Below are positions 25,401 through 32,640 of a stretch of 64,000 nucleotides of DNA, in pieces. Each line of letters starts with the position of its first letter. The first letter of the stretch is position 1. Under the pieces are notes generated by a model. That model saw only the letters and a program-made list of their open reading frames with translations, ran no database searches and was not told the origin of the DNA. The position numbers were made by a program, and so were the translations under genes. Origin of the DNA: Planctomycetaceae bacterium (lineage in GTDB: Bacteria > Planctomycetota > Planctomycetia > Planctomycetales > Planctomycetaceae); the NCBI GenBank assembly GCA_019636285.1, contig JAHBXV010000024.1, positions 1 through 64,000 of the forward strand. Direction: 5' to 3'.

Positions 25401-27223
25401 CCACGGTCTACAATGCCGTGGGCCAGGCGGTCGCCAGCATCGATCCATTGGGGCGGCGGTCGACTTCGATCTACGATGCCGCCGGACGACCGATCTCAGC
25501 GATCGACCCGATGGGGAATCGTTCGACGACTCTCTATGACTTGGCCGGTCGCACGATCGCCACGATCGATCCCCTGCTAGAGCGTACGACAACCGTCTAC
25601 TTCGCCGACAACAGCGTGCTCGCCAGCATCGATCCGCTGGGACGACGAACGACGTCGTTGTATGACGGCGCCGGGCGGCGGTTGGCGTCGATCGATCCTC
25701 TCGGACGGCGGGTCACCACGGTCTACAATTCAGCCAGCGAGGTTGTCGCGACCATCGACCCGGCCGGGCAGCGAACCACCAGTGTGTACGACGGGGCGGG
25801 CCGGGTCGTTGCCAGCATTGATCCACTCTTGCGGCGGAGCACTGTCGTCCATGATGCCGACGGCCGAGTGATTGCCAGTCTCAATCCCCTTGGCAATCGG
25901 GCAACGACCCTCTACGACGCTGCTGGCCGCGCCATCGCCAGCATCAACCCGCTCAACAATCGGACGACAATGCTGCACGACGCCGCCGGGCAGACGCGGG
26001 CAACCGTCAATCCCCTCGGTTCCCGAACCAGCTACGTCTACAACGCCGCCGGGCAGCCGCTGGCCACGATCAACCCCCTGGGACGGCGGACCACGTCGAT
26101 TTACGACAGCTCCGGCCGCCCCGTGGCGGAACTCTCGCCTCTGGGATACCGAACGACCAGCGTGTACGACGCCGCCGGGCAGTTGGTCGCCCTGGTCGAT
26201 CAGCGGGGGAACCGACACACGTTCACCTACGATTCCAACGGCCAACGGACCCAGCTCATCGATCCCCTCGGGCGACGGACAACCTCCGCTTACGATGCTG
26301 CCGGTCGCCAGGTGCTCCGCATTGACGCTCGGGGCAACCGAACGACGTATCCGTACGACGCGGTCGGCCAGAACCTCGGCCGACGCTACCCCGATGGCTC
26401 GCGGGTCACGTTCGCGTACGACGAAGTCGGTCGCCGCACGAAGATGCGGGATCGCTCCGGCCGCTACACCTACACGTACGACACGGTCGACAATCTTTCG
26501 TCCACGGCGAATTTCGCCTCTCGCACCATAACCTACGGCTACAACGCCGTCCGCGAACGAACACGCCTGACCGACCCTGCGTCCGGTCGATTTACCTACG
26601 GATACGACGCCGGCGGACGCCTCGTCTCGGAGTCGAACCCATTTGATGAGCGGACCACGTTCCTGTACGACGCCGCCGACCGCCGTAAGGTTGTGCGACT
26701 CAACAATGGGACGCGAACCAGTTTCGCGTACGATGCCGCCGACCAGACGATCCAGGTCAGCCAGGTGAAATCGAATGGCACCATTTTCCAGCGTCTCGAC
26801 TACGGCTACGACGCGGTCGGAAACCGGACGTCGATGGCGGAATTGGACGGCAGCCGGGTCACCTGGCCCTACGACACCCAGAACCAACTCATCGGTGAAT
26901 ACCGTACGGGCACGACGCCCTACCGGCAGACGTACACGTACGATCCGGCGGGAAACCGGCTTCTCAAAAACATCGACGGCGACCGGACGACCTACGCCTA
27001 CGACGCCGCGAACCAGTTACGATTCGGCGAAACGACAGTTGGGCGAACGACCTTCACGTTCGACGCCAACGGCAACCAGCAGATTGAACGGACTCCCAGC
27101 GGAGACCGCACGACGACAATCTGGGACTACGAGAACCAGCCACGGGGAATGTCGTTGCCGAATGGAACGAGAATCACGTACACTTACAATGCCGATTTCC
27201 GCCGCGTAAAGACGGAGGTGTAG
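22499..27223 (+). CDS. RHS/YD-repeat shell protein with Cys-rich N terminus
   Basis: A 1574-residue protein. Residues 1-137 contain more than 20 cysteines plus Pro and Gly runs (CCCEWPCDDPPPPCPPPSP; CNCDGGCGCGGNGG). Residues ~165-340 are an RHS entry region (GYINPSTGNLAVEVSG). Residues ~350-1300 are roughly forty near-regular 21-residue YD units (VYDAAGR..A.IDPLGRRTT). The last ~250 residues are less regular YD repeats. It stops before the RHS core, which is encoded 2 bp downstream as a separate gene with its own Shine-Dalgarno site inside this gene's last codons. RHS proteins build a hollow beta-cage around a toxin. No signal peptide is visible. Confidence 0.85.
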   Translation: MACGASTNCGNDDCNPVVVVTGKESCCCEWPCDDPPPPCPPPSPNDPDCPQCGHMACPPYEVPGRRDCFVNETKRVCGECPRPPKECKEPCDCQKEGLIAGGGTSGGGTGGCNCDGGCGCGGNGGGPPAPCGGLVCQRPLNMTTDYTPGFATAIAAPGVPGTHASAGYINPSTGNLAVEVSGRRSGPFDPQPLLTYNSRASDQSIQFGHGWADAFNPVVTMLDATAAEYVGGAGKTWVYTDKDINGRYLAPTGAPNALQQLSGSRFSETYPDGGQLEFESTGALERLVSASGDRWTITRDGPLLSAIETPNGRRMTYSYDASDYLRRVEDGAGGITTFTVDGSADLVSMVAVGGARTSFIYDADHLLRQYVAPGGDRTTYVYDSMRRVRSVVLPNEGVYTFSFGVTSRVVDPVGNRTTLVYDSQRNIRRVTHPDARTTTYLWDTNGAFVGQVDALGQRTTITHATIPNRTQRLATVQFADSSRVSYVYNTSGQVAATVTPLGTRTTLLWDSFGRRNAIVEASGARTTTIYNASGQVAGIIGPVGERTTQVFNSIGNWAAWVAPSGNRTSFVYSNAGQLVTTMEPLGQRVTHIADAEGRVIAKIDPVGARTSYIYSAGGGLKATIDPLGSRTSHINDVAARFTAVINPLNQRTTSLSDTRDLRTVTINPVGARTSFLYDSRRRHIATISPLGSRTTISYDAIGRKQRVTNPLGEVTTSIYDSRNRQIASIDALGRRTTSVYDADNRLLATVNPLGERTTSIYDSQANRLATIDPLGNRTSTVYDLANRPVATIDPMGRRSSLVYGPSGSAIASINPLGARSTSVYDANGRAVAAIDPLGRRFSTVYDNASRPIARINPLGQRSTMVYDLAGRAVADVTPMGERSTQVYDAAGRLQATINPLLDRSTFAYDAAGRRIAAVDPLGRRTTTVYDSDGRQVSVVDPLLRRMTSVYDAANRQIATVDPGGRRVTTVYNAVGQAVASIDPLGRRSTSIYDAAGRPISAIDPMGNRSTTLYDLAGRTIATIDPLLERTTTVYFADNSVLASIDPLGRRTTSLYDGAGRRLASIDPLGRRVTTVYNSASEVVATIDPAGQRTTSVYDGAGRVVASIDPLLRRSTVVHDADGRVIASLNPLGNRATTLYDAAGRAIASINPLNNRTTMLHDAAGQTRATVNPLGSRTSYVYNAAGQPLATINPLGRRTTSIYDSSGRPVAELSPLGYRTTSVYDAAGQLVALVDQRGNRHTFTYDSNGQRTQLIDPLGRRTTSAYDAAGRQVLRIDARGNRTTYPYDAVGQNLGRRYPDGSRVTFAYDEVGRRTKMRDRSGRYTYTYDTVDNLSSTANFASRTITYGYNAVRERTRLTDPASGRFTYGYDAGGRLVSESNPFDERTTFLYDAADRRKVVRLNNGTRTSFAYDAADQTIQVSQVKSNGTIFQRLDYGYDAVGNRTSMAELDGSRVTWPYDTQNQLIGEYRTGTTPYRQTYTYDPAGNRLLKNIDGDRTTYAYDAANQLRFGETTVGRTTFTFDANGNQQIERTPSGDRTTTIWDYENQPRGMSLPNGTRITYTYNADFRRVKTEV
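23561..26370 (+). repeat. ~63-bp tandem coding repeat, about 40 diverged units
   Basis: The YD-repeat segment is a tandem array with a 63-bp (21-codon) period. Motifs such as GATCCGCTCGG and GTCTACGA recur each unit. Third positions vary, so units are diverged rather than identical. The array is coding and should not be mistaken for a CRISPR or satellite. Confidence 0.7.
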
Positions 27224-27225
27224 CC

Positions 27226-27942
27226 ATGCCGGTCACCGAGTACACATGGGATCCGGTCACGGATTCGATCCTGGAAGAGACGGACGGAGCGGAGAACGTG
27301 TTGGTCTCGTACACGAACGAACCGGCTTCCTACGGCCCACTGATCAGCCTGCACAGTGGCAGCGAAACCCACTACTTCCACTTCGACGCTCTTGGATCGA
27401 CCCGCGAACTAACCGACGACAGTGACGACGTGATGGCTACTTTCGCGTATGATGCGTGGGGCAATGAGGTTCAGCAGAGTGGGACGAGCCAGACGGAGTT
27501 CCGGTGGAGCGGGAGATGGGGGTACGCCCTCTCTTCACCCAATCACACCCTATATATCCGCGCCAGAATATACACTCCTTTTACTGGTCGATTCTGTTCA
27601 CTTGATCCTGTCGGTTTCCACTCAGGCGATAACAACTTGTATCGATACTCGCTTAATTCTCCAGCACTCTTGACTGACCCAAGCGGACATGGTGCAGGCG
27701 CGATGACATATCTTTGCTTCTTTGGAATCGGCGCCTGTGCCGGCAGTTGCTTTTGCACTGATCCATTAGCCCCATCAGTGTTGATCCAGGTCGCCATGAT
27801 GCAGCTCGAGGAACCATGCTGCCTTAGCTCGTGCTGCGTCGGGAACGTCTTCTGGGCCGGACAACCGATCGCGATGATGGCATGCCTGCAGCAAGTCCTC
27901 CGCACACTTTTTAGCCCGCTCACCACATGCACATGCACGTAA
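27226..27942 (+). CDS. RHS core plus Cys-rich tip, encoded separately (cassette 1)
   Basis: A 238-residue protein whose ATG lies 2 bp after the shell stop, with GGAGGTG at good spacing. Residues 1-155 are the RHS-associated core: EYTWDPVTDSILEETDGAEN, YFHFDALGSTRELTD, YDAWGNEV, FTGRFCSLDPVGF and YSLNSPALLTDPSG. DPSG resembles the D-P-x-G motif where RHS proteins self-cleave. Residues ~156-238 are an unknown hydrophobic Cys-rich tip (PCCLSSCCVGNVFWAGQPIA; ending TCTCT). Normally core and repeats are one chain; here they are two polypeptides, probably reassembled non-covalently. The tip activity is unknown. Confidence 0.8.
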   Translation: MPVTEYTWDPVTDSILEETDGAENVLVSYTNEPASYGPLISLHSGSETHYFHFDALGSTRELTDDSDDVMATFAYDAWGNEVQQSGTSQTEFRWSGRWGYALSSPNHTLYIRARIYTPFTGRFCSLDPVGFHSGDNNLYRYSLNSPALLTDPSGHGAGAMTYLCFFGIGACAGSCFCTDPLAPSVLIQVAMMQLEEPCCLSSCCVGNVFWAGQPIAMMACLQQVLRTLFSPLTTCTCT

Positions 27943-28252
27943 ATATGCCAGCATCCGCTGCGTCGAACTTAATGTCCGCATTAGCGACCCGCAATAGAAC
28001 ACAATATCTGCTCTCACTACCACTTACACACACCCAAACAAATAACATTCACAGAAATAACGGAACAGAACTCGGCAACGCCTGATAACTATCCTTTACT
28101 TGCCACTAACCCACGTATTGCGCAACATGAGAGTTCCCTCATGCTGAGTGATAAACACTGACATGCGATCATCAAGTCGCATACATCATAGGGAATAGTG
28201 GCCGTTTCGAACAAATTCGCATCATTTTCTTGCCAAGTGTTGGAGAAGAAGC
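27943..28252. other. AT-rich intergenic stretch
   Basis: This 310-bp AT-rich gap separates RHS cassette 1 from the next small gene. I see no convincing gene. It would be a natural place for an immunity gene to cassette 1, but none is found. GGAGAAG near its end is the ribosome site for the next gene. Confidence 0.45.
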
Positions 28253-28492
28253 ATGACATTGATTCCCGGTTCCAGTGGTGGAGACCTAGGGCAGCCAGGA
28301 TTTCAGAGGCTCCTCGGTCCAAATGCAGTAGACTCGCAGATACGGCAGGCGATTTCAATCTGCTGGATGACGCTTCCTCCGGAGAAGCGCGATGTCGATA
28401 CTGTTTGTTCGACGATTCGCGGAATCGTTGAGCGAGCATTGTCGAATCTTTCAGACGATGCGCTCTTATTTGACCCAGATAAGCGTGGTTAG
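28253..28492 (+). CDS. Small conserved-looking protein of unknown function
   Basis: A 79-residue protein from an ATG preceded by GGAGAAG at about six bases. The sequence runs MTLIPGSSGGDLGQPGFQRL, then SQIRQAISICWMTLP, then VCSTIRGIVERALSNL and an acidic end. The amphipathic helices and the ICWMxLP motif resemble small proteins I associate with planctomycetes, but I cannot name the family. It lies between the two RHS core cassettes, so an immunity or chaperone role is possible, though nothing proves it. Confidence 0.55.
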   Translation: MTLIPGSSGGDLGQPGFQRLLGPNAVDSQIRQAISICWMTLPPEKRDVDTVCSTIRGIVERALSNLSDDALLFDPDKRG

Positions 28493-28817
28493 GTTGGCTT
28501 TTACCAATCCCTGTGGGCGACACACACACACACACACACAACGTAACCTCGTGGTGCCTCATGCGGCTTTTCGGATTTGCCGACGGCTACGTAGGTTAAG
28601 CCTGCCCCGCCTTGCCAACGAAAACATCGAGAACCATTCACATCTGTTCGCTAGATTATCCGCTTGACTAGAATTGCGATTGGATACTGTTCGCGTGTGG
28701 CCGATTGGGTCATGCTGAACCAGGGGGAACCCTTGGGTTATCGGAGCATTCTTCGATGATTTGCTAAGCCGGTTAGTCGAGTGTCAGTATCAGCCGTACA
28801 GAGAGTAAGGAGTGCCC
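28493..28817. other. Intergenic stretch upstream of RHS cassette 2
   Basis: Contains the AC microsatellite at 28520-28540 and no convincing gene. A frame reading HTHTHTQ through the repeat has no other support. The last bases carry an AAGGAG ribosome site for cassette 2. Confidence 0.45.
28520..28540. repeat. (AC)10 dinucleotide microsatellite
   Basis: Ten AC units plus one A in an intergenic region, ~280 bp upstream of the PLA2-bearing RHS cassette. Such tracts can slip during replication. Confidence 0.9.
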
Positions 28818-29816
28818 ATGCCTGTCACCGAGTACACGTGGGATTCGGCCACGGATTCGATCCTGGAGGAAACAGACGGGGCGAGTAACGTGCTGGCCTC
28901 GTACACGAACGAGCCGTCTCCCTATGGCCCGCTGATCGGCCAGCGCAGCGGCGGCGAAACTCGCTATTTCCATTTCGACGCTCTTGGCTCGACGCGGGAG
29001 TTGACAGACGAGGCGGAGGACGTCACCGATACCTTCACCTACGATGCCTGGGGAAACGAGGTTTATCGCAGCGGAAACAGCGAGACAGAGTTTCATTGGG
29101 TGGGAAGGTTTGGCTATAGAACGCCCTCACTTGAGGCTCGCTACTCCATTCGCACGAGACTCTACTCTCAATCGAGCGCCCGTTGGAGTGTCGTGGACCC
29201 TCGCCGCTTCGCCGATGGTCTACAAGATTATATGTACTCGCTGAACCGCCCTACGACAAACCTCGACCCAAGTGGCCTAACTGCAGTTTGTTGCCACTGT
29301 CAAGTTGTGTCGTTCGGCCCTGAAGTTGACGCTGCGCCCTTTTTCGAGTCGGCAGTATGTCTACGTTCGCCGCCGGCACAATGTTGCCGGAAGGTCTGCT
29401 GTGCAACTCGGCGTGGGGAGTATGTCGGCTTCTCTCCGATTCCTCCTGGACCACCGGCAACTCGCCCCATGGCTCCGCCGCCAGCCCCAACCCGTGTTGG
29501 ATATGGACATTATTGCGGTCCGGGCCGGAAAGCAAACTGCCTTGAGAACAAGTGCGCTGATGGATGCTTCTCCCGATGGGTGCCCAATTATTCTGCAAAT
29601 CCTGCTCCGATTGATGAACTTGATGCAATCTGCGAACTGCACGACTGTTGTCTCGCAACCTCCTCTCAGGCCCAAAAATGCTGGAATCGCTGTAAAGACG
29701 AGCTATGCCCCATGGTGCAAGCGATTGACTGCTACGCAATGTATCCAGACCCTCAATTCGCCGAACAGAATGCTTGTGTCACTATGAAGCGGCAGTTTCT
29801 GACACTGTTTTGTTGA
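28818..29816 (+). CDS. RHS core with phospholipase A2-like toxin tip (cassette 2)
   Basis: A 332-residue protein; the ATG at 28818 has AAGGAG upstream, whereas a GTG at 28812 is less likely. Residues 1-150 repeat the core of cassette 1 (EYTWDSATDSILEETDGASN; YFHFDALGSTRELTD; YDAWGNEV), ending at LDPSGL. The C-terminal ~100 residues look like secreted phospholipase A2: YGHYCGPG (229-236) matches the Ca-binding loop Y-G-x-Y-C-G-x-G, and PIDELDAICELHDCC (264-278) matches P-x-D-x-L-D-x-x-C-x-x-H-D-x-C with catalytic His275 and Ca-ligand Asp276. Many further cysteines suggest disulfides. Such enzymes hydrolyse membrane phospholipids. Confidence 0.8.
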   Translation: MPVTEYTWDSATDSILEETDGASNVLASYTNEPSPYGPLIGQRSGGETRYFHFDALGSTRELTDEAEDVTDTFTYDAWGNEVYRSGNSETEFHWVGRFGYRTPSLEARYSIRTRLYSQSSARWSVVDPRRFADGLQDYMYSLNRPTTNLDPSGLTAVCCHCQVVSFGPEVDAAPFFESAVCLRSPPAQCCRKVCCATRRGEYVGFSPIPPGPPATRPMAPPPAPTRVGYGHYCGPGRKANCLENKCADGCFSRWVPNYSANPAPIDELDAICELHDCCLATSSQAQKCWNRCKDELCPMVQAIDCYAMYPDPQFAEQNACVTMKRQFLTLFC

Positions 29817-30135
29817 AGTGAATACCGCGACCATACCTGGCGAGGCAATGTGTAGCCGTTATCTACGGTGATCGCAAACTCTGGTCGATGAACTCTACGC
29901 CTATGTAGCGAACATGAAGGATGGACATACCCGTTATGTAGTTACGTTTTTGAATGCCCTTGTGAGGCTGGCACATAGTTGTCTTTATTTAACGTTGTGT
30001 GGACACTATGCACGGGGCTTCCGTGAGCAATGTTTAGTGTAAAGCCCCGTCTCCAGTCGGATGTGAGCAGGTGACTTTTCAGGCAGCACCTGTCGCGCAC
30101 AATGCTGCCAGTTTTTGCGTTGAGGACGTCGAGCG
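29817..30135. other. Intergenic stretch, no gene seen
   Basis: This 319-bp region follows the PLA2 cassette. No open frame with a ribosome site is convincing, so no dedicated small immunity gene is seen directly behind the toxin. Confidence 0.4.
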
Positions 30136-30879
30136 ATGATACAGCGCCGATGGCTTATGACATTTGTCGTGGCAATTTGTTGCATTGGCTGCGAGCCGGC
30201 CAATGTCGATCCGCAGGCTGCGGTCTGGCAGCCGTTGATCGAACAAGAAGAAGCCTTCGTCAGTCAACATGAGGGCGTCAGGAAGAAAGTCCTGCAGCTC
30301 GGCGGCGCGGTTTCTGCTTTTCGCGAGAACGTGGACAAGCACTCTCCCGAGTTCTCGCTTCTCATCGACCTTTCCAATAACCCTCAAATCGATGACGCGG
30401 ACCTCGTCAATCTTCTCGACGGAAGCCCCACACGCCTATTGCTCGTGTTTACATCGATTACCGACGACGGGCTGGCAGCAATCAGGAACGATCCAGGATT
30501 GACTCACCTTGCGCTTTCGGGAACATCCGTCGGCAATTCGGCGATTGCTCACCTGCGGACACTACCTTCATTGCGGGGAGTCGGCCTTGGGAAGACCAAC
30601 GTGACCGACGAGGGACTTCAGGAGCTGGCTTCGATCTCGACTTTGGAAGAAGTGAGTCTTCCTCAAACATCGGTCACCGATATCGGTATTTCCGCATTGC
30701 CATCATTGGGGCGGCTCTGGCTACTCGATCTCAAAGAAACGCAAGTGACCGACAATGCCATCGATGAGTTGATGAAAATCAAGACTCTTAAGATGGTTTG
30801 GCTTTCGGGCACTGAGGTCACTGCTGCTGGGGCCGAACGTCTTCGAAAGGCGCTGCCGCTCTGCAAGGTGCATTATTAA
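30136..30879 (+). CDS. Leucine-rich-repeat lipoprotein
   Basis: A 247-residue protein with a short signal peptide and lipobox-like end (MIQRRWLMTFVVAICCIGCE, Cys19 as the lipid-anchored residue). Residues ~100-240 form about six LRR units of the bacterial type (VTDEGLQELASISTLEEVSL, then VTDIGISALPSLGRLWLLDL and VTDNAIDELMKIKTLKMVWL). LRR lipoproteins of this kind are very common in planctomycetes and probably mediate protein binding at the cell surface or in the periplasm. It is the first gene downstream of the PLA2-type RHS cassette. A protective role is possible but unsupported. Confidence 0.8.
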   Translation: MIQRRWLMTFVVAICCIGCEPANVDPQAAVWQPLIEQEEAFVSQHEGVRKKVLQLGGAVSAFRENVDKHSPEFSLLIDLSNNPQIDDADLVNLLDGSPTRLLLVFTSITDDGLAAIRNDPGLTHLALSGTSVGNSAIAHLRTLPSLRGVGLGKTNVTDEGLQELASISTLEEVSLPQTSVTDIGISALPSLGRLWLLDLKETQVTDNAIDELMKIKTLKMVWLSGTEVTAAGAERLRKALPLCKVHY

Positions 30880-31232
30880 CCGCGGTGACGACGAATTGGA
30901 GCTGGCGGGCTAGTGAACCGCCGCCGAGGCAGTTCAGAAGCAATCCAGTTTCATCCGATACTGCAGAGCTGATCGCTACCATTCGGCAAGACGATACGTT
31001 CAGAAACTGAAAGTCAATTAAAAAGATGTGACGGCATTGTGGTTCGTCGCTTCTACGCTCCTGGAGCCAACTAGTTCGAGAAACATGATCCGTCGCGACT
31101 TGCTTCCAGCGGTGTTCCACGCATGGCTCGGCAGGAAAGCGGCGACCCGAGACGGTCAATGGAGACTCGACGACCGATAATTTTAACGCGAGTGACATCG
31201 GCGAACACATCTCTTTGAGCGGACAAGAAATC
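30880..31232. other. Intergenic stretch, no gene seen
   Basis: A 353-bp gap between the LRR gene and the second Cys-rich gene. I see no gene or clear signal in it. A TTG at 31215 would give the following gene a six-residue extension. Confidence 0.4.
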
Positions 31233-31646
31233 ATGCAAGCCAATAAGAATCCGACGTGTTGCCCATCAAACTGCACGGATGGCTGTTGCCCTGGAGCTCC
31301 AGTTATCATTCGCGACCCCCCAATTGACCTGTTGTTGACAATCTCATCCTCGACTTGTCCTGACCTTGATGGCACGACTGCGGTTTTGCACCGAAATACC
31401 GGGGTGCCTACATATTGGTCAGGTGGAGGGACTGCAAACAACTGGGACATTGAATGCGACCCGAGCACGCATTGTTGGCGGTCGTTTGGCCAAGCATCGA
31501 TTTGCTTTACGGAATACCAGCCACTTTCGATCATCTCGTGCGACCCATTTCACGCAACAGCCTCCGGTTTTCGCATCGTTCCCGACGCGGCCTGTTGCAA
31601 TGGTGGCCCAGGCACTTTCGACATCACCATCACAGAAGCACCTTGA
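31233..31646 (+). CDS. Second small Cys-rich protein
   Basis: A 137-residue protein from the ATG at 31233 (MQANKNPTCCPSNCTDGCCP) with about 14 cysteines; a TTG at 31215 is the alternative start. It shares with the protein at 19972 a short N-P-x-C opening, a C-D-P-x-H/F segment (IISCDPFHATASG) and an ending AACCNGGPGTFDITITEAP comparable to NQNCCPTSGGTLSVEIHE. There is no signal peptide. A sulfotransferase gene follows after 99 bp, as glycosyltransferase genes flank the other copy. Disulfide-rich structural or modified proteins are plausible; the function is unknown. Confidence 0.6.
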   Translation: MQANKNPTCCPSNCTDGCCPGAPVIIRDPPIDLLLTISSSTCPDLDGTTAVLHRNTGVPTYWSGGGTANNWDIECDPSTHCWRSFGQASICFTEYQPLSIISCDPFHATASGFRIVPDAACCNGGPGTFDITITEAP

Positions 31647-31745
31647 TGACGGGATTTGCTGCGTGTGCGGAGTGCTCCAGCAATGGCCTGCACAGGGCAA
31701 ACTCTGCTCCGTCCCATCATGCACTCCAGCCATGGTCGGGGATAA

Positions 31746-32351
31746 ATGGAAATGGCCTTGCGACTCTCCAGAACCGTCGTTCTTCACATTCCAAAGACTG
31801 GTTCCGACTGGGTGAGGGCCGCGTGCCATGCTGCAATGAGGAGTCAGATTGGGGAGATTGGGGAGTGGCATTCGGATTTCTCGCAAGTACGGGCGATACT
31901 GAACTCCCAGCCAGGATTTCACCCCATCTTCGCGACATTCATCAGACATCCGCTTTCCTGGTATCGTTCCGCCTGGGCGTACTGGATGCAGACAGAACGA
32001 TTTCCCCGTTGCGAAGATGATCCTGTTGTCGAGTCCGACAACTTCGAGTCGTTCGTGACCAACTGCCTGCGAGTGGCTCCCGATGGGTATGTGACAAGGC
32101 TGTACGAGAGATACCTCGGCGGAGAGAATGCGACCCCGTTTTTCGTCGGGCGACAAGAGACTCTCGCCGACGATCTTGTGACACTGCTGACCTGGGCAGA
32201 GGAAGATTTCGACGAAGACGTCTTGCGGTCGGTTCCGTCGTGCAATGTTCGCGGAAGCGATCCGACGTTCCGTGATCCTGGCTACTCGCCTGAACTGAGA
32301 GCTGCGGTGTTGCAAGCTGAGTCCCGCATTATCGCTGCGTACTACGAGTGA
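31746..32351 (+). CDS. Sulfotransferase family protein
   Basis: A 201-residue protein. The N-terminal VVLHIPKTGSDWVRAACHAA matches the 5'-phosphosulfate-binding loop of PAPS-dependent sulfotransferases (IPKTGS/T type). ATFIRHPLSWYRSAWAYWM matches the 3'-phosphate-binding R-x-P...S segment. The middle (NFESFVTNCLRVAPDGYVTR) and late FFVGRQETLADDL fit the family. It transfers sulfate from PAPS to a hydroxyl, probably on a sugar or tyrosine. It is somewhat short for the family. The Cys-rich protein and glycosyltransferase context suggests sulfation of a surface glycoconjugate. Confidence 0.8.
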   Translation: MEMALRLSRTVVLHIPKTGSDWVRAACHAAMRSQIGEIGEWHSDFSQVRAILNSQPGFHPIFATFIRHPLSWYRSAWAYWMQTERFPRCEDDPVVESDNFESFVTNCLRVAPDGYVTRLYERYLGGENATPFFVGRQETLADDLVTLLTWAEEDFDEDVLRSVPSCNVRGSDPTFRDPGYSPELRAAVLQAESRIIAAYYE

Positions 32352-32640
32352 TGACGCCTTGAATTGTCCGCGTTGTATTTCCTTGGCGATCGATTGAGAA
32401 CTGTGAAGATTTGGATGCTCTAATGACGTCAAATGTTGCACTGAGGACAACTGCTGCTTGTTTTCGCAGGACTCACACATAGGGACTCCGGTAAGCAGTA
32501 TATGGAATGCGAGGAGCGGCGATGTTATTTCGGATATCGATCACCCCAGTCATCCCACCCCACTTGATGTAGGCCACGCCCCACAAGGCCTCAGCATAGC
32601 CCCTTGGATCTCTGCTGCATCAACGGCTATGGATGGTTCT

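Noticed and set aside
23561-26370. Possible CRISPR or satellite array
   Set aside because: The 63-bp period is coding, units are diverged, and each translates to a YD repeat; there are no identical repeats with unique spacers.
25730-26887. 385-codon minus-strand frame across the RHS repeats
   Set aside because: Arises from the regular codon pattern of the YD repeats; no ribosome site and no independent motifs.
28392-28667. Frame reading HTHTHTQ through the AC repeat
   Set aside because: Overlaps the small gene at 28253-28492 and has no support apart from the repeat.
30136-30879. LRR lipoprotein as proven PLA2 immunity protein
   Set aside because: LRR lipoproteins are common in planctomycetes; gene order alone does not support it and 319 bp separate it from the toxin.
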